Assembly: GCF_003116015.1 (NCBI RefSeq)
Contig: NZ_LGQZ01000133.1
Coordinates: 19,065 to 83,064 of the forward strand
Origin: Azospirillum sp. TSO22-1
GTDB taxonomy: Bacteria > Pseudomonadota > Alphaproteobacteria > Azospirillales > Azospirillaceae
Direction: 5' to 3'
Length of the DNA stretch: 64,000 nt
Shown: piece after piece, positions 8,280-15,694 of the stretch
Layout of the letters: each line of letters opens with the position of its first letter
Position numbering within the stretch: the first letter of the stretch is position 1
Program-made: the position numbers and the translations under genes
Notes under the pieces: model-generated
What the model saw: only the letters and a program-made list of their open reading frames with translations
What the model was told of the DNA's origin: nothing
The model's database searches: none

Positions 8280-8977
8280 CCACGCCGCTCCACTCGAACC
8301 ACAAGGCGATGCTGGCCGAGGTGCTGGACCTCCACGGCAAGGTGGTGGCCGACGTCGGCTGCGGCGACGGCGCCATGGTCCGCCACCTGACCCGCGAGGG
8401 GGCGACCGCGGTCGGCCTGGAGCCGAGTCCGGAGCAACTGGCGCGCGCGCGCGCCGCCGAGCCGGCGGGCGGCGAGGCCTATCGCGAGGGCCGCGGCGAG
8501 GCGCTGCCGTTTGACGACGGCTCGCTGGACGCGGTGCTGTATTTCAACAGCTTTCACCACCTGCCGCTCGATGCCATGCGCCCGGCACTGGCCGAGGCGG
8601 CGCGGGTGCTGCGCCCCGCAGGGCTGGTTGTTGCGGTGGAGCCGCTGGCGGAGGGCGCGTACTTCGCGGTGCTCAAGCCGGTCGAGGACGAGACGGCGGT
8701 GCGCGCGGCGGCGTACGAGGCGTTGCGGGAGCCGCCGGCCGGGCTCGTGCCCGAACTGGAGACGGTGTACCTCAACACCGTGAGGTTCCGCGACTTCGCC
8801 CAGTTCATCGACAGCGTGGTCGCCGCCGACCGGTCGCGACGGGAACGGCTGCCCGCCGTGGAGACGGAGATGCGCCGGCTTTTCGAAGCCGGGGCGCGGG
8901 TCGAGGACGGCAGAGCGGCGTTCGATCAGCCGATGCGGATGATGGTGTTGCGGCGAACCCACTTGCCCCCACCCTGA
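8276..8977 (+). CDS. Class I SAM-dependent methyltransferase inside the C5-acid operon
   Basis: This 233-residue protein has the SAM-binding motif VVADVGCGDGAMVRHL near residues 21-36. GLEPSPEQLARAR (acidic loop), ALPFDDGSLDAVLYFNSFHH and ARVLRPAGLVVAVEP follow in the usual Methyltransf_11 order. The ATG overlaps the hydratase stop by 4 bp, so it is co-translated with a catabolic enzyme, which is unusual. It may detoxify an inhibitory acid by methylation, as Tam does for trans-aconitate, but nothing in the sequence fixes the substrate. A REP-like element begins inside its last codons, so the final THLPPP residues may be repeat-derived. Confidence 0.78.
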   Translation: MTTPLHSNHKAMLAEVLDLHGKVVADVGCGDGAMVRHLTREGATAVGLEPSPEQLARARAAEPAGGEAYREGRGEALPFDDGSLDAVLYFNSFHHLPLDAMRPALAEAARVLRPAGLVVAVEPLAEGAYFAVLKPVEDETAVRAAAYEALREPPAGLVPELETVYLNTVRFRDFAQFIDSVVAADRSRRERLPAVETEMRRLFEAGARVEDGRAAFDQPMRMMVLRRTHLPPP

Positions 8978-9062
8978 CCCTCCCCCGCTATCGCAGGGGA
9001 GGGAACTCCGCCCTCTGCCCCCTCCCCTGCGATAGCGGGGGAGGGATGGGGTGGGGGCAATA
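8960..9062. repeat. REP-like palindromic element (copy 2)
   Basis: CTTGCCCCCACCCTGACCC at the left is mirrored by GGGATGGGGTGGGGGCAA at the right. Inner arms are CCCCCGCTATCGCAGGGGAG and CTCCCCTGCGATAGCGGGGG. It has the same layout as 104-192. It overlaps the end of the methyltransferase reading frame and separates the first four genes of the operon from the lyase gene. Confidence 0.78.
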
Positions 9063-9111
9063 GGGGTGGGGGCAATACAAGACAGACACGCGCTACAAGA
9101 CAGACACGCGC
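9048..9111. repeat. Two adjacent tandem duplications before the lyase gene
   Basis: GGGGTGGGGGCAATA occurs twice end to end (9048-9062, 9063-9077). Sharing the last two bases of that repeat, TACAAGACAGACACGCGC occurs twice end to end (9076-9093, 9094-9111). Both are perfect. They look like replication-slippage products at the edge of the REP-like element. Confidence 0.85.
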
Positions 9112-9129
9112 TCGACAGAAGGAACCCCC

Positions 9130-9942
9130 ATGCCCCGCCGCTCTTGGTTGTTCACCCCGGCGACGATGCCCGAGCGTTTCGAGCGCGCCGCCGCCACTGG
9201 TGCCGACGTGCTGATCCTCGACCTGGAGGACGCCGTTGCCCCCAATCGCAAGGATGAGGCGCGCAGGATCGCCCTCGATTTCCTGTCCGAACCGAACGCC
9301 TGGGCGCACACCGCCCGTGCGCTGCGCATCAATTCCCCGACCACACCCTATGGCCTGGAGGACCTGCTGGCGCTGATCCGCTCGGGCGCCAAGCCGGACG
9401 CCGTCATCATCCCGAAGACCGATTCGCCCGAGATCGTCCGCCTGATCGACGGGCACCTCGGCGGCGTTCCCCTGGTGCCGCTCATCGAATCCGCCCGCGG
9501 CGTCGAGAACGCCGCCGACATCGCCGCATCCTCGCCGCAGGTCGAGGCGCTGTTCTTCGGCGCGGCCGACCTCGCCGCCGACCTCGGCGCCGCGGTCGGG
9601 TGGGAGCCGCTGCTAGCCGCCCGCTCCCGCGTGGTGGTGGGCGCCGCCATGGCGCGCGTCGGCGTCATCGATTCGCCGTTCTTCGACCTGCGCGACGTCG
9701 ACGGCCTGGCCGAGGAGGTCAAGCGCGCGGTCGCCCTCGGCTTCACCGCCAAGGCGGCGATCCACCCGAACCAGGTGGCGCCGATCAACGCCGCGCTCAC
9801 CCCCACGGCCGAGGCGGTCGCCGAGGCACACCTGATCCTGGCGGAGAACGCCAAGGGCGTCGGCGTGGTGAACGGCCGGATGATCGACGAGGCGATGGCC
9901 CGCAAGGCGCGTCGGATCCTCGCTGCGGCCGGCGAGTCCTAA
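9130..9942 (+). CDS. HpcH/HpaI (CitE-like) aldolase/lyase, probable citramalyl-CoA lyase
   Basis: The 270-residue CitE-like TIM-barrel lyase begins MPRRSWLFTPATMPERFERA and has ADVLILDLEDAVAPNRKDEAR (Asp/Glu metal and substrate site). Later motifs are VPLIESARGVENAADIA, ALFFGAADLAADLGA and KAAIHPNQVAPIN. It is predicted to split citramalyl-CoA to acetyl-CoA and pyruvate, completing the pathway of the preceding genes (compare Ccl/RipC). AAGGAA precedes the ATG. The gene is separated from the methyltransferase by the REP-like element and tandem duplications but keeps the operon direction. Malyl-CoA or methylmalyl-CoA are alternative substrates. Confidence 0.82.
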   Translation: MPRRSWLFTPATMPERFERAAATGADVLILDLEDAVAPNRKDEARRIALDFLSEPNAWAHTARALRINSPTTPYGLEDLLALIRSGAKPDAVIIPKTDSPEIVRLIDGHLGGVPLVPLIESARGVENAADIAASSPQVEALFFGAADLAADLGAAVGWEPLLAARSRVVVGAAMARVGVIDSPFFDLRDVDGLAEEVKRAVALGFTAKAAIHPNQVAPINAALTPTAEAVAEAHLILAENAKGVGVVNGRMIDEAMARKARRILAAAGES

Positions 9943-11177
9943 GGCCCGCCGTCGCGCACCTGCATCAGCCGGCCGCGCTCGGTGACCAGCACGGTGGCCA
10001 GCGCCGCCACGCCCAGCGCGGCGAAGCCGATGATCAGCGGCCGGACGGTGCCGTCGAAGGCGTGCCCGATCACCCAGCCGAAGAACGCCCCGGCCGCCGT
10101 GGTGTAGAAGCCGATGAAGGACGACCCCATGCCGGCGACGTGCCCCAGCGGCTCCATGGCCATGGCGTTGAAGTTCGGCGCGATCAGACCGAAGCAGTAG
10201 AACACCACCGCCATGAAGACGCCAAGCACCAGCAACGGCGGGTGTTCCGGAAAGCCCAGCAGCGCCATCGCCGCGCAGGCTGCGACCTGGACCAGCAGCG
10301 CCACGTGCGACACCCGCCGCATGCCCAACCGGCCGACCAGCCGCGTGTTGGTCAGCGAGGCCAGCGCCATGACGCCGGCGATGGCGCCGAAGGCCACCGG
10401 GAACAGCTCGCCCAGGCCGTAGACGTCTACGAAGATCTGCTGGGCGCTGCCGACGTAGCTGAGCAGGCCGCCGAACATGAACCCCATGGCGACGGTGTAG
10501 CCGAGCGTCCAGCGCGTCGTCACCACCTTGGCGAAGGCGTGGCCGAGCGCGGCGCCGGACAGCGGCATCCGGTCCTCCGGTGGCCGCGTCTCGGGCAGGC
10601 GCAGCGCCGCCCAGCCGAGCGCCGCGGCGGCGACCAGGAACAGCGCGCCGAAGATCCACCGCCACGCAGAGACGAGCAGGATCCCTTCGCCGATCGCCGG
10701 GGCGATCACCGGCACGATGATGAACACCATCATGACGAAGGACATCACCCGCGCCATGTCGCGGCCGACGAAGCGGTCGCGGACGATGGCGATGGCGACC
10801 ACCCGCGGCGCCGCGGCGCCGAACCCCTGGAGCGCGCGGAACGCCAGCATCCAGCCGAAGCCCGGCGCCAGCGCCGCGCCCAGCGACGCCGCCGCGAAGA
10901 TCACCAGCCCGACCGCCAGCACCGGCTTGCGCCCGAAGCGGTCGGACAGCGGCCCATGGAACGGCTGCCCCACCGCGAAGCCCAGCATATAGCCGGTGAT
11001 GATGAGCTGCCGGTCGTTCGGCTCCAGCACGCCGTAGGCGCCGGCGATGTCCGGCAGCGCCACCAGCATGATGTCGATGGAGAGCGCGGTCATCGCCATC
11101 AGCAGCGCGATGAGGCCGACGAACTCGGCGAAGCGGACGTCCCGGGTCCGTGGAGGAAGGTCGTGCGAATAGGGCAT
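9939..11177 (-). CDS. MFS drug-resistance exporter, Bcr/CflA subfamily
   Basis: This 412-residue protein has twelve predicted membrane helices. Between TM2 and TM3 is the MFS signature GPLSDRFGRKPVL, and TM4 carries FRALQGFGAAAPRVVAIAIVRD, the Bcr/CflA pattern. Such proteins export sulfonamides, bicyclomycin, chloramphenicol or metabolites by proton antiport. ATG 11175-11177 is chosen because the conserved N-terminus starts shortly after; an upstream in-frame start at 11216 adds 13 residues. The stop overlaps the lyase stop by 4 bp (convergent). Substrate unknown; it could export a C5 acid, but the convergent orientation gives no support. Confidence 0.85.
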   Translation of the reverse strand: MPYSHDLPPRTRDVRFAEFVGLIALLMAMTALSIDIMLVALPDIAGAYGVLEPNDRQLIITGYMLGFAVGQPFHGPLSDRFGRKPVLAVGLVIFAAASLGAALAPGFGWMLAFRALQGFGAAAPRVVAIAIVRDRFVGRDMARVMSFVMMVFIIVPVIAPAIGEGILLVSAWRWIFGALFLVAAAALGWAALRLPETRPPEDRMPLSGAALGHAFAKVVTTRWTLGYTVAMGFMFGGLLSYVGSAQQIFVDVYGLGELFPVAFGAIAGVMALASLTNTRLVGRLGMRRVSHVALLVQVAACAAMALLGFPEHPPLLVLGVFMAVVFYCFGLIAPNFNAMAMEPLGHVAGMGSSFIGFYTTAAGAFFGWVIGHAFDGTVRPLIIGFAALGVAALATVLVTERGRLMQVRDGGP

Positions 11178-11261
11178 CGGCAGAGTGTGGTGCGACACCC
11201 CGCCGCGGGCAAGCAAAGCCGGAGCAGGGCGGCCATGCGGCCACCCTGCTGCGTTTCCCCG

Positions 11262-11603
11262 TCAGATCGTCAGGCGGTCGCGCACCGGGGCGAGCACCTC
11301 GGCGGGCACCAGCCCGCGGTTCACCAGGTCGTCCACCGACTTGAACGGCCGGGCGTGCAGGATGCGCTTGGCGCGCGCCTTGCCGATGTGCTTCAGCGAC
11401 ATGAGGTCATGCGGCGTCGCATGATTGAGGTTGACCGGGCCGGTGGGCGCCGGCGGCGCCTCGCCCCGGCGCTTGCCCTGGCCCTGCGGCGGGCGTTCCT
11501 TCTTGGCCGCACCGCCCTTCAGCGCGGTGTAGGCCACCGCCCCCGCCACGCCGACCGCCACGGCGGCGGCGGCCCCGGCGATCGTCTTCTTGTCGATGTC
11601 CAT
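11262..11603 (-). CDS. Membrane-anchored ComEA-like helix-hairpin-helix protein
   Basis: A 113-residue protein with an N-terminal hydrophobic anchor (IAGAAAAVAVGVAGAVAYTA, about residues 8-27) is followed by a basic linker. The C-terminal HhH region reads VNLNHATPHDLMSLKHIGKA, then AKRILHARPF. NLNxA and GIGxxxAxxI-like turns are typical of ComEA and establish non-specific DNA or protein contact. AGGAG lies 8 bases before the ATG at 11601-11603, which is preferred to an upstream TTG. In most alphaproteobacteria such proteins are not tied to competence; role here unknown. Confidence 0.8.
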   Translation of the reverse strand: MDIDKKTIAGAAAAVAVGVAGAVAYTALKGGAAKKERPPQGQGKRRGEAPPAPTGPVNLNHATPHDLMSLKHIGKARAKRILHARPFKSVDDLVNRGLVPAEVLAPVRDRLTI

Positions 11604-11662
11604 ACTCAACGCTCCTGAAACCGTGTGGCCTCAGCAACGCGCGAGGGCGGGCGGACGTTCCG

Positions 11663-12805
11663 TCAGCGCTTCATCAGCCCGGCGGCCTCCAGCGCCCTGG
11701 TGATCACGGACTGGATCCGGGCGCCCAGCGCATGCTCCGCATGGGAGGGCTGCGGCTGCGGCTTCATCTCCGGCACCGGGCCGCGTACTTCCACCTCCGG
11801 TACGCCCCGGGTCAGGCCCCAGGATTCGGCGATCCGCCACGTCGAGGAGACGCCGACGTCGAGGATGAACGGCCCGGCGCTGCCGCAGCGCCCGTCGCCC
11901 TCGCCCGGGCAGACCGCCACGCCGTGCGCCATGCCCGACAGCGTGTGCAGTTCCACCGCCGGCTCGCCGGCGGCGTTGCGCCAGACCCGCTCGGTGTGGA
12001 CGCCGATGGTGCGCTCCACATCCGGAACCGGGCCGAGACCGTGCAGGTCGAGCCACTGCTTGGCCACCTCGTCGGCGTTGCGCGGCAGCACCGTGGCGTC
12101 GGCGTCGCCGTGCCAGACCGCCACCCGCGGCCACGGCCCGCCGTGCGGGGACGCGGAGCGGACGAGGTCGCCCCACGCTTGCCGCGGCCGGCTGCGCGGC
12201 TGGAACATGGCGTCGAACGCCTCGCCCACCGAGCCGGCTGCGCCGTAGGGCAAGCCGGCGACGACGGCGCCGCCGGCGAACAGCTCCGGGTGGGTCGCCA
12301 GCATCACCGAGGTCATGGCGCCGCCGGCCGACAGTCCGGTGACGTAGACCCGGCTGCGGTCGAGGCCGTGGTCGGCGACCATGTGCGCCACCATGGCGCG
12401 GATCGATTCGGCCTCGCCGGAGCCCCGGCGAGCGTGCTTGGACTCGAACCAGTTGAAGCAGGTGTTGGCGTTGTTGTCGCGCCGCTGCTCGGGCAGCAGC
12501 AGGGCGAAACCGAAGCGGTCGGCGAGGTCCACCCAACCCGACCCGTAGCCGTAGCCCGCCGCCGTCTGCGTGCAGCCATGCAGGACCACCACCAGCGGCG
12601 CCGACCGCTGCAGCCGCGGCGGCACGTGGGTGAGCATGCGCAGGTTGCCGGGGTTGGGGCCAAAGTCCGTCACTTCGGTCAACGGGCCGCCCGCGCCACC
12701 GGGCATCTTCTGCATGCGGTCCGCGGCGGCCTTGAAGGCCTGCCACTGGCGGCGCTGACGGGCGAGCTTTTCGGTCGTCTGGCCGAGATTCAGCAAGGAA
12801 GCCAT
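11663..12805 (-). CDS. PHB-depolymerase family esterase (extracellular-type alpha/beta hydrolase)
   Basis: This 380-residue hydrolase of the poly(3-hydroxybutyrate) depolymerase/feruloyl-esterase family has LVVVLHGCTQTAAGYGYGSGW (oxyanion region). The nucleophile elbow is VYVTGLSAGGAMTSVMLA (Ser in GLSAG), with WHGDADATVLP (Asp) and SGMAHGVAV (His) completing the triad. No clear signal peptide precedes residue 30, so it may be intracellular, as many of these alphaproteobacterial proteins are. The ATG at 12803-12805 is the first in the conserved region; the SD is weak. A TTGCAGTGCAG dyad 31 bp upstream resembles a PhaR-type operator. Natural substrate (PHB oligomer or another ester) is not certain. 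Confidence 0.8.
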   Translation of the reverse strand: MASLLNLGQTTEKLARQRRQWQAFKAAADRMQKMPGGAGGPLTEVTDFGPNPGNLRMLTHVPPRLQRSAPLVVVLHGCTQTAAGYGYGSGWVDLADRFGFALLLPEQRRDNNANTCFNWFESKHARRGSGEAESIRAMVAHMVADHGLDRSRVYVTGLSAGGAMTSVMLATHPELFAGGAVVAGLPYGAAGSVGEAFDAMFQPRSRPRQAWGDLVRSASPHGGPWPRVAVWHGDADATVLPRNADEVAKQWLDLHGLGPVPDVERTIGVHTERVWRNAAGEPAVELHTLSGMAHGVAVCPGEGDGRCGSAGPFILDVGVSSTWRIAESWGLTRGVPEVEVRGPVPEMKPQPQPSHAEHALGARIQSVITRALEAAGLMKR

Positions 12806-12835
12806 CCTTTCGCGGGGCGTTCGCCCCACATTATG

Positions 12836-12846
12836 TTGCAGTGCAG
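12836..12846. promoter_or_regulatory. Candidate PhaR-type operator (YTGC-N3-GCAG)
   Basis: TTGC-AGT-GCAG lies 31-41 bp upstream of the esterase start, within TGTTGCAGTGCAGCATA. PhaR of PHB-accumulating alphaproteobacteria is described as binding CTGC-N3/4-GCAG. Reading the other strand gives CTGC-ACT-GCAA, one base from that consensus. A single site by itself is weak evidence. Confidence 0.4.
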
Positions 12847-12887
12847 CATATGGGGTCAACCGCACCGGAACGCAATGGTTCCCGCAC

Positions 12888-14513
12888 TCAGGGACAGTCG
12901 GCGCCGCGGCCGCGCGACGCCGCGCCAACCAGATGGATGACCGCGGCGGCCAGCGCGATCACCCCCACAGCGACCGAGGCGCGCAGGAAGCGCGAGGCGT
13001 CGCCGTGCAGGGCGAAGTGCCACCACAGCTCGTCGCCGAACTGCACGTGCTTGTAGGAGAACAGGCCGAGCCACAGCGCGCTGGCCAGCGCCACGCCGAG
13101 CGCGACGAACCACGCCGGCGACAGCCCTTGCGCCAGGATGGCGCCGCGCCGGTAGAACTCCGTGCGCGCCGGCAGCAGCGCCAGGAAGATCAGGCCGGGC
13201 ACCACCGCCTCGCGCCAGTCGCCGCCCTTCATCAGCAGCGACGACAGGCACCCGGTGGCGAGCAGCGCCAGCGACACCACCCAGGCGGCGTGCAGCCGCT
13301 TCTGGATGGCGTGCGACAGCAGGATCAGCAGCACGCCGACGACGCTGCCGGTGAAGTGCGACATCTCCACCAGCGGCAGCGACACCGCGCCGAACGGCGA
13401 GGGCAGCACCTCGTCCGGCGTCGCCCGCGCGAACAGCAGGAAGGCGCCGGTCACGAAGGTGCAGGCGGCCAGCACCAGCGGCACCACCGGGCTGACGACG
13501 GCGTTCAGCCCGCGCGACGTGCTGCGGATGCGGTGGCGGGCCTGGAACGCCTCCAGCGCGCCGAACATCAGCCCGGCCAGCACCAGCGGCGCCAGATAAT
13601 AGATCAGGCGGAACACCAGCAACCCGGCCATGACGTCGTTGCCGGGCATCTCCGGGGTGAGGCTGACCAGCACGATGGCATCGAACACGCCCAGGCCGCC
13701 CGGCACGTGGCTGATGATGCCGGCCACCAGCGCCAGCCCGAAGGCGACCACCACGTCCATGTAGCTGACCGCCTCCGACGCCGGCATGCACAGATAGAGC
13801 ACCGCCGCCGCCAGCGACAGGTCGCACAGGCCGAGCAGCAGCTGCCCCACCGCCACCGACGGCTTCGGGAAGGCGATGGCGTGGCCGCGGATGAGGAACG
13901 GCCGGCGGATCCAGGCGCCGGCCAGCACGTACGCGGTCAGCAGCGCCAGCGCGCCGCCGCCGAACAGCGTCGCCGCCTCCGGCGCGATGTGCAGCGCCTT
14001 CAGCGCCGACGGGTCGAGCAGCATGACGATGGGCATCACCACCGCCAGCCCGAGGGTGAAGGTGGTGACGACGAACAGCGTCACCTGCGCCACGTCCACC
14101 CCACCGAGCCCCAACGGCGCGTACAGCCGGTAGCGCACCGTGGTGCCGATGATGCTGGCGAAGCCCAGGCTGTGGCTGAAGGCGTAGCTGGTGAAGGCGG
14201 TGAAGGCGATCCAGCGGTAGGGCAGCCGGCGCCGCATGTGGTGCAGCGCCAGCACGTCGTACAGCGTCAGCAGCCAGTAGCTGACCGCCGCCGCCCCCAC
14301 CGCCCAGGCGAGCTGGCGGCTGCCGATGCCGGCGATGGCGCGGCGGATGTCGGCGACGCTGGTGTGCTCCAGCCAGCGGTTGAGGATCACCAGCGCCGCG
14401 GCGAGCAGCGCCAGGATCAGCAGGCCGGTGCCGTAGCGCAGCAGCGCCTGGACCGCCGCCCGGCGGCGGTCCGCCTCCGCGCTGTCGTCCGAAATGCGTG
14501 CGGTGTCGACCAT
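12888..14513 (-). CDS. Multi-spanning membrane protein of the MprF N-terminal (LPG synthase TM / UPF0104) family
   Basis: The 541-residue protein has about 13-14 predicted membrane helices. It contains the family hallmarks YWLLTLYDVLALHHMRRRLP, SYAFSHSLGFASIIGTTVRY and ISHVPGGLGVFDAIVL. These belong to the flippase half of MprF, which exposes aminoacylated or other lipids; the cytosolic aminoacyl-transferase half is absent. A stand-alone flippase or YbhN-type lipid transporter is likely. The GTG/ATG choice is clear: GTGGGGGA precedes the ATG at 14511-14513. It is head-to-tail with the D,D-carboxypeptidase gene 62 bp upstream, so a shared envelope role is plausible. Confidence 0.82.
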   Translation of the reverse strand: MVDTARISDDSAEADRRRAAVQALLRYGTGLLILALLAAALVILNRWLEHTSVADIRRAIAGIGSRQLAWAVGAAAVSYWLLTLYDVLALHHMRRRLPYRWIAFTAFTSYAFSHSLGFASIIGTTVRYRLYAPLGLGGVDVAQVTLFVVTTFTLGLAVVMPIVMLLDPSALKALHIAPEAATLFGGGALALLTAYVLAGAWIRRPFLIRGHAIAFPKPSVAVGQLLLGLCDLSLAAAVLYLCMPASEAVSYMDVVVAFGLALVAGIISHVPGGLGVFDAIVLVSLTPEMPGNDVMAGLLVFRLIYYLAPLVLAGLMFGALEAFQARHRIRSTSRGLNAVVSPVVPLVLAACTFVTGAFLLFARATPDEVLPSPFGAVSLPLVEMSHFTGSVVGVLLILLSHAIQKRLHAAWVVSLALLATGCLSSLLMKGGDWREAVVPGLIFLALLPARTEFYRRGAILAQGLSPAWFVALGVALASALWLGLFSYKHVQFGDELWWHFALHGDASRFLRASVAVGVIALAAAVIHLVGAASRGRGADCP

Positions 14514-14575
14514 TCCCCCACCGGCTGCCAATGGGCCCGTGGGGGTTCAACAGCGCGGGCGCGCGAGGGTTCGCC

Positions 14576-15508
14576 TCAGCGCGCCGCGACGGTGTCCTTG
14601 GTGGTGCGGAAGCCCTTCTCCAGCAGGTCGGCGACCTCGCGGTCGCGGACCGAGGCGGTGGAGCCGCCGAGCACCACGGCGATCAGGCGCTGGCCGTCGC
14701 GGCTGGCGCTGCCGGCGAGGTTGAAGCCGCTGGCGTTGACGAAGCCGGTCTTGATGCCGTCGTAGCCCTCGACCTTGCCGATCAGGCGGTTGTGGCCGGC
14801 CACCACGGTGTCGTTCCAGGTGAAGCTGGTGCGCCCGAACATGGCGTAGTAGCGCGGCGGCAGCAGCGTCACCGCGCGGGCCAGTCGCGCCATGTCGCGC
14901 GCCGTCGTGCGCTGCTCGCGGTTCGGCAGGCCGGAGGCGTTCTTGAAGGTGGTGCCGGTCATGCCCAGCGCCTGCGCCTTGGCGTTCATCTTCTCGGCGA
15001 AGGCCTGCTCGCTGCCGCCCAGCGCCTCGGCCAGCACGACGGCCACGTCGTTGGCCGACTTGACGGTCAGCGCCAGGATGGCGTCCTCCACCCGGATCGT
15101 GCCGCCCGGCACGACGCCCAGGCGCGACGGCTTCTGGTTGCAGGCGTTGCGCGACACCGGAAGCTCCTGGTCGAGGCGCAGCGCGCCGCGCTCCACCGCC
15201 TCGAAGGCCAGCAGCAGCGTCATCATCTTGGTCAGCGACGCCGGGTAGGTGGTGGTGTCGGCGTTGCTCGATTCGAGCACGCGGCCGGTCTTGGCGTCCA
15301 TCAGCACCGAGGCGTGCACCGGATGGAAGCCCGCAACGGCGGCCTTGCCCGCCTTGTGACCCTTCTTCTTGGCGGACGCCTTGTGGACCGTCGCCTTCGT
15401 CGCGGTCTTGGTTTTCGCCGCCGCCTCCAGCGGCGTCAGGGACAGCGGTGCGGCGACCGCGAACGACAACAGGAGGGGCAGGACGAAACCAAACGGCGAT
15501 CGCGGCAT
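14576..15508 (-). CDS. D-alanyl-D-alanine carboxypeptidase (PBP5/6-type, peptidase S11)
   Basis: This 310-residue periplasmic enzyme trims the terminal D-Ala of peptidoglycan stem peptides. A signal peptide (about 1-30) and a Lys/Ala-rich linker precede the catalytic domain. Active-site motifs are SLTK (Ser91, Lys94), SAN in LTVKSANDVAVV, and KTG in GIKTGFVNASG. The usual C-terminal PBP5 beta domain and amphipathic anchor are missing, so it is a short soluble form. The ATG at 15506-15508 starts the signal peptide. The gene is divergent from an L,D-transpeptidase gene across 186 bp, joining two peptidoglycan enzymes on one control region. Confidence 0.92.
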   Translation of the reverse strand: MPRSPFGFVLPLLLSFAVAAPLSLTPLEAAAKTKTATKATVHKASAKKKGHKAGKAAVAGFHPVHASVLMDAKTGRVLESSNADTTTYPASLTKMMTLLLAFEAVERGALRLDQELPVSRNACNQKPSRLGVVPGGTIRVEDAILALTVKSANDVAVVLAEALGGSEQAFAEKMNAKAQALGMTGTTFKNASGLPNREQRTTARDMARLARAVTLLPPRYYAMFGRTSFTWNDTVVAGHNRLIGKVEGYDGIKTGFVNASGFNLAGSASRDGQRLIAVVLGGSTASVRDREVADLLEKGFRTTKDTVAAR

Positions 15509-15694
15509 GATGGGCCCGGGGCTGGTGTGGTCGCCCGGTTTAGGCCGCAAGCGATTAACAAAACTTTACCAATGCTTTGCGGGACGTCCCGGATATGTCA
15601 CTTGCGCCACACCCGCGTTCAAGGCAGACCAGCCCCGCGACAAACCGTCGCCGCGTTAGCTGCATTTTTAGATGTGTCGTGGGATGCTCCGGCC

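Noticed and set aside
12933..14765. 610-residue rightward open frame
   Set aside because: It is antisense to the MprF-like gene and shows shadow composition; the MprF-like frame has clear helices and motifs.
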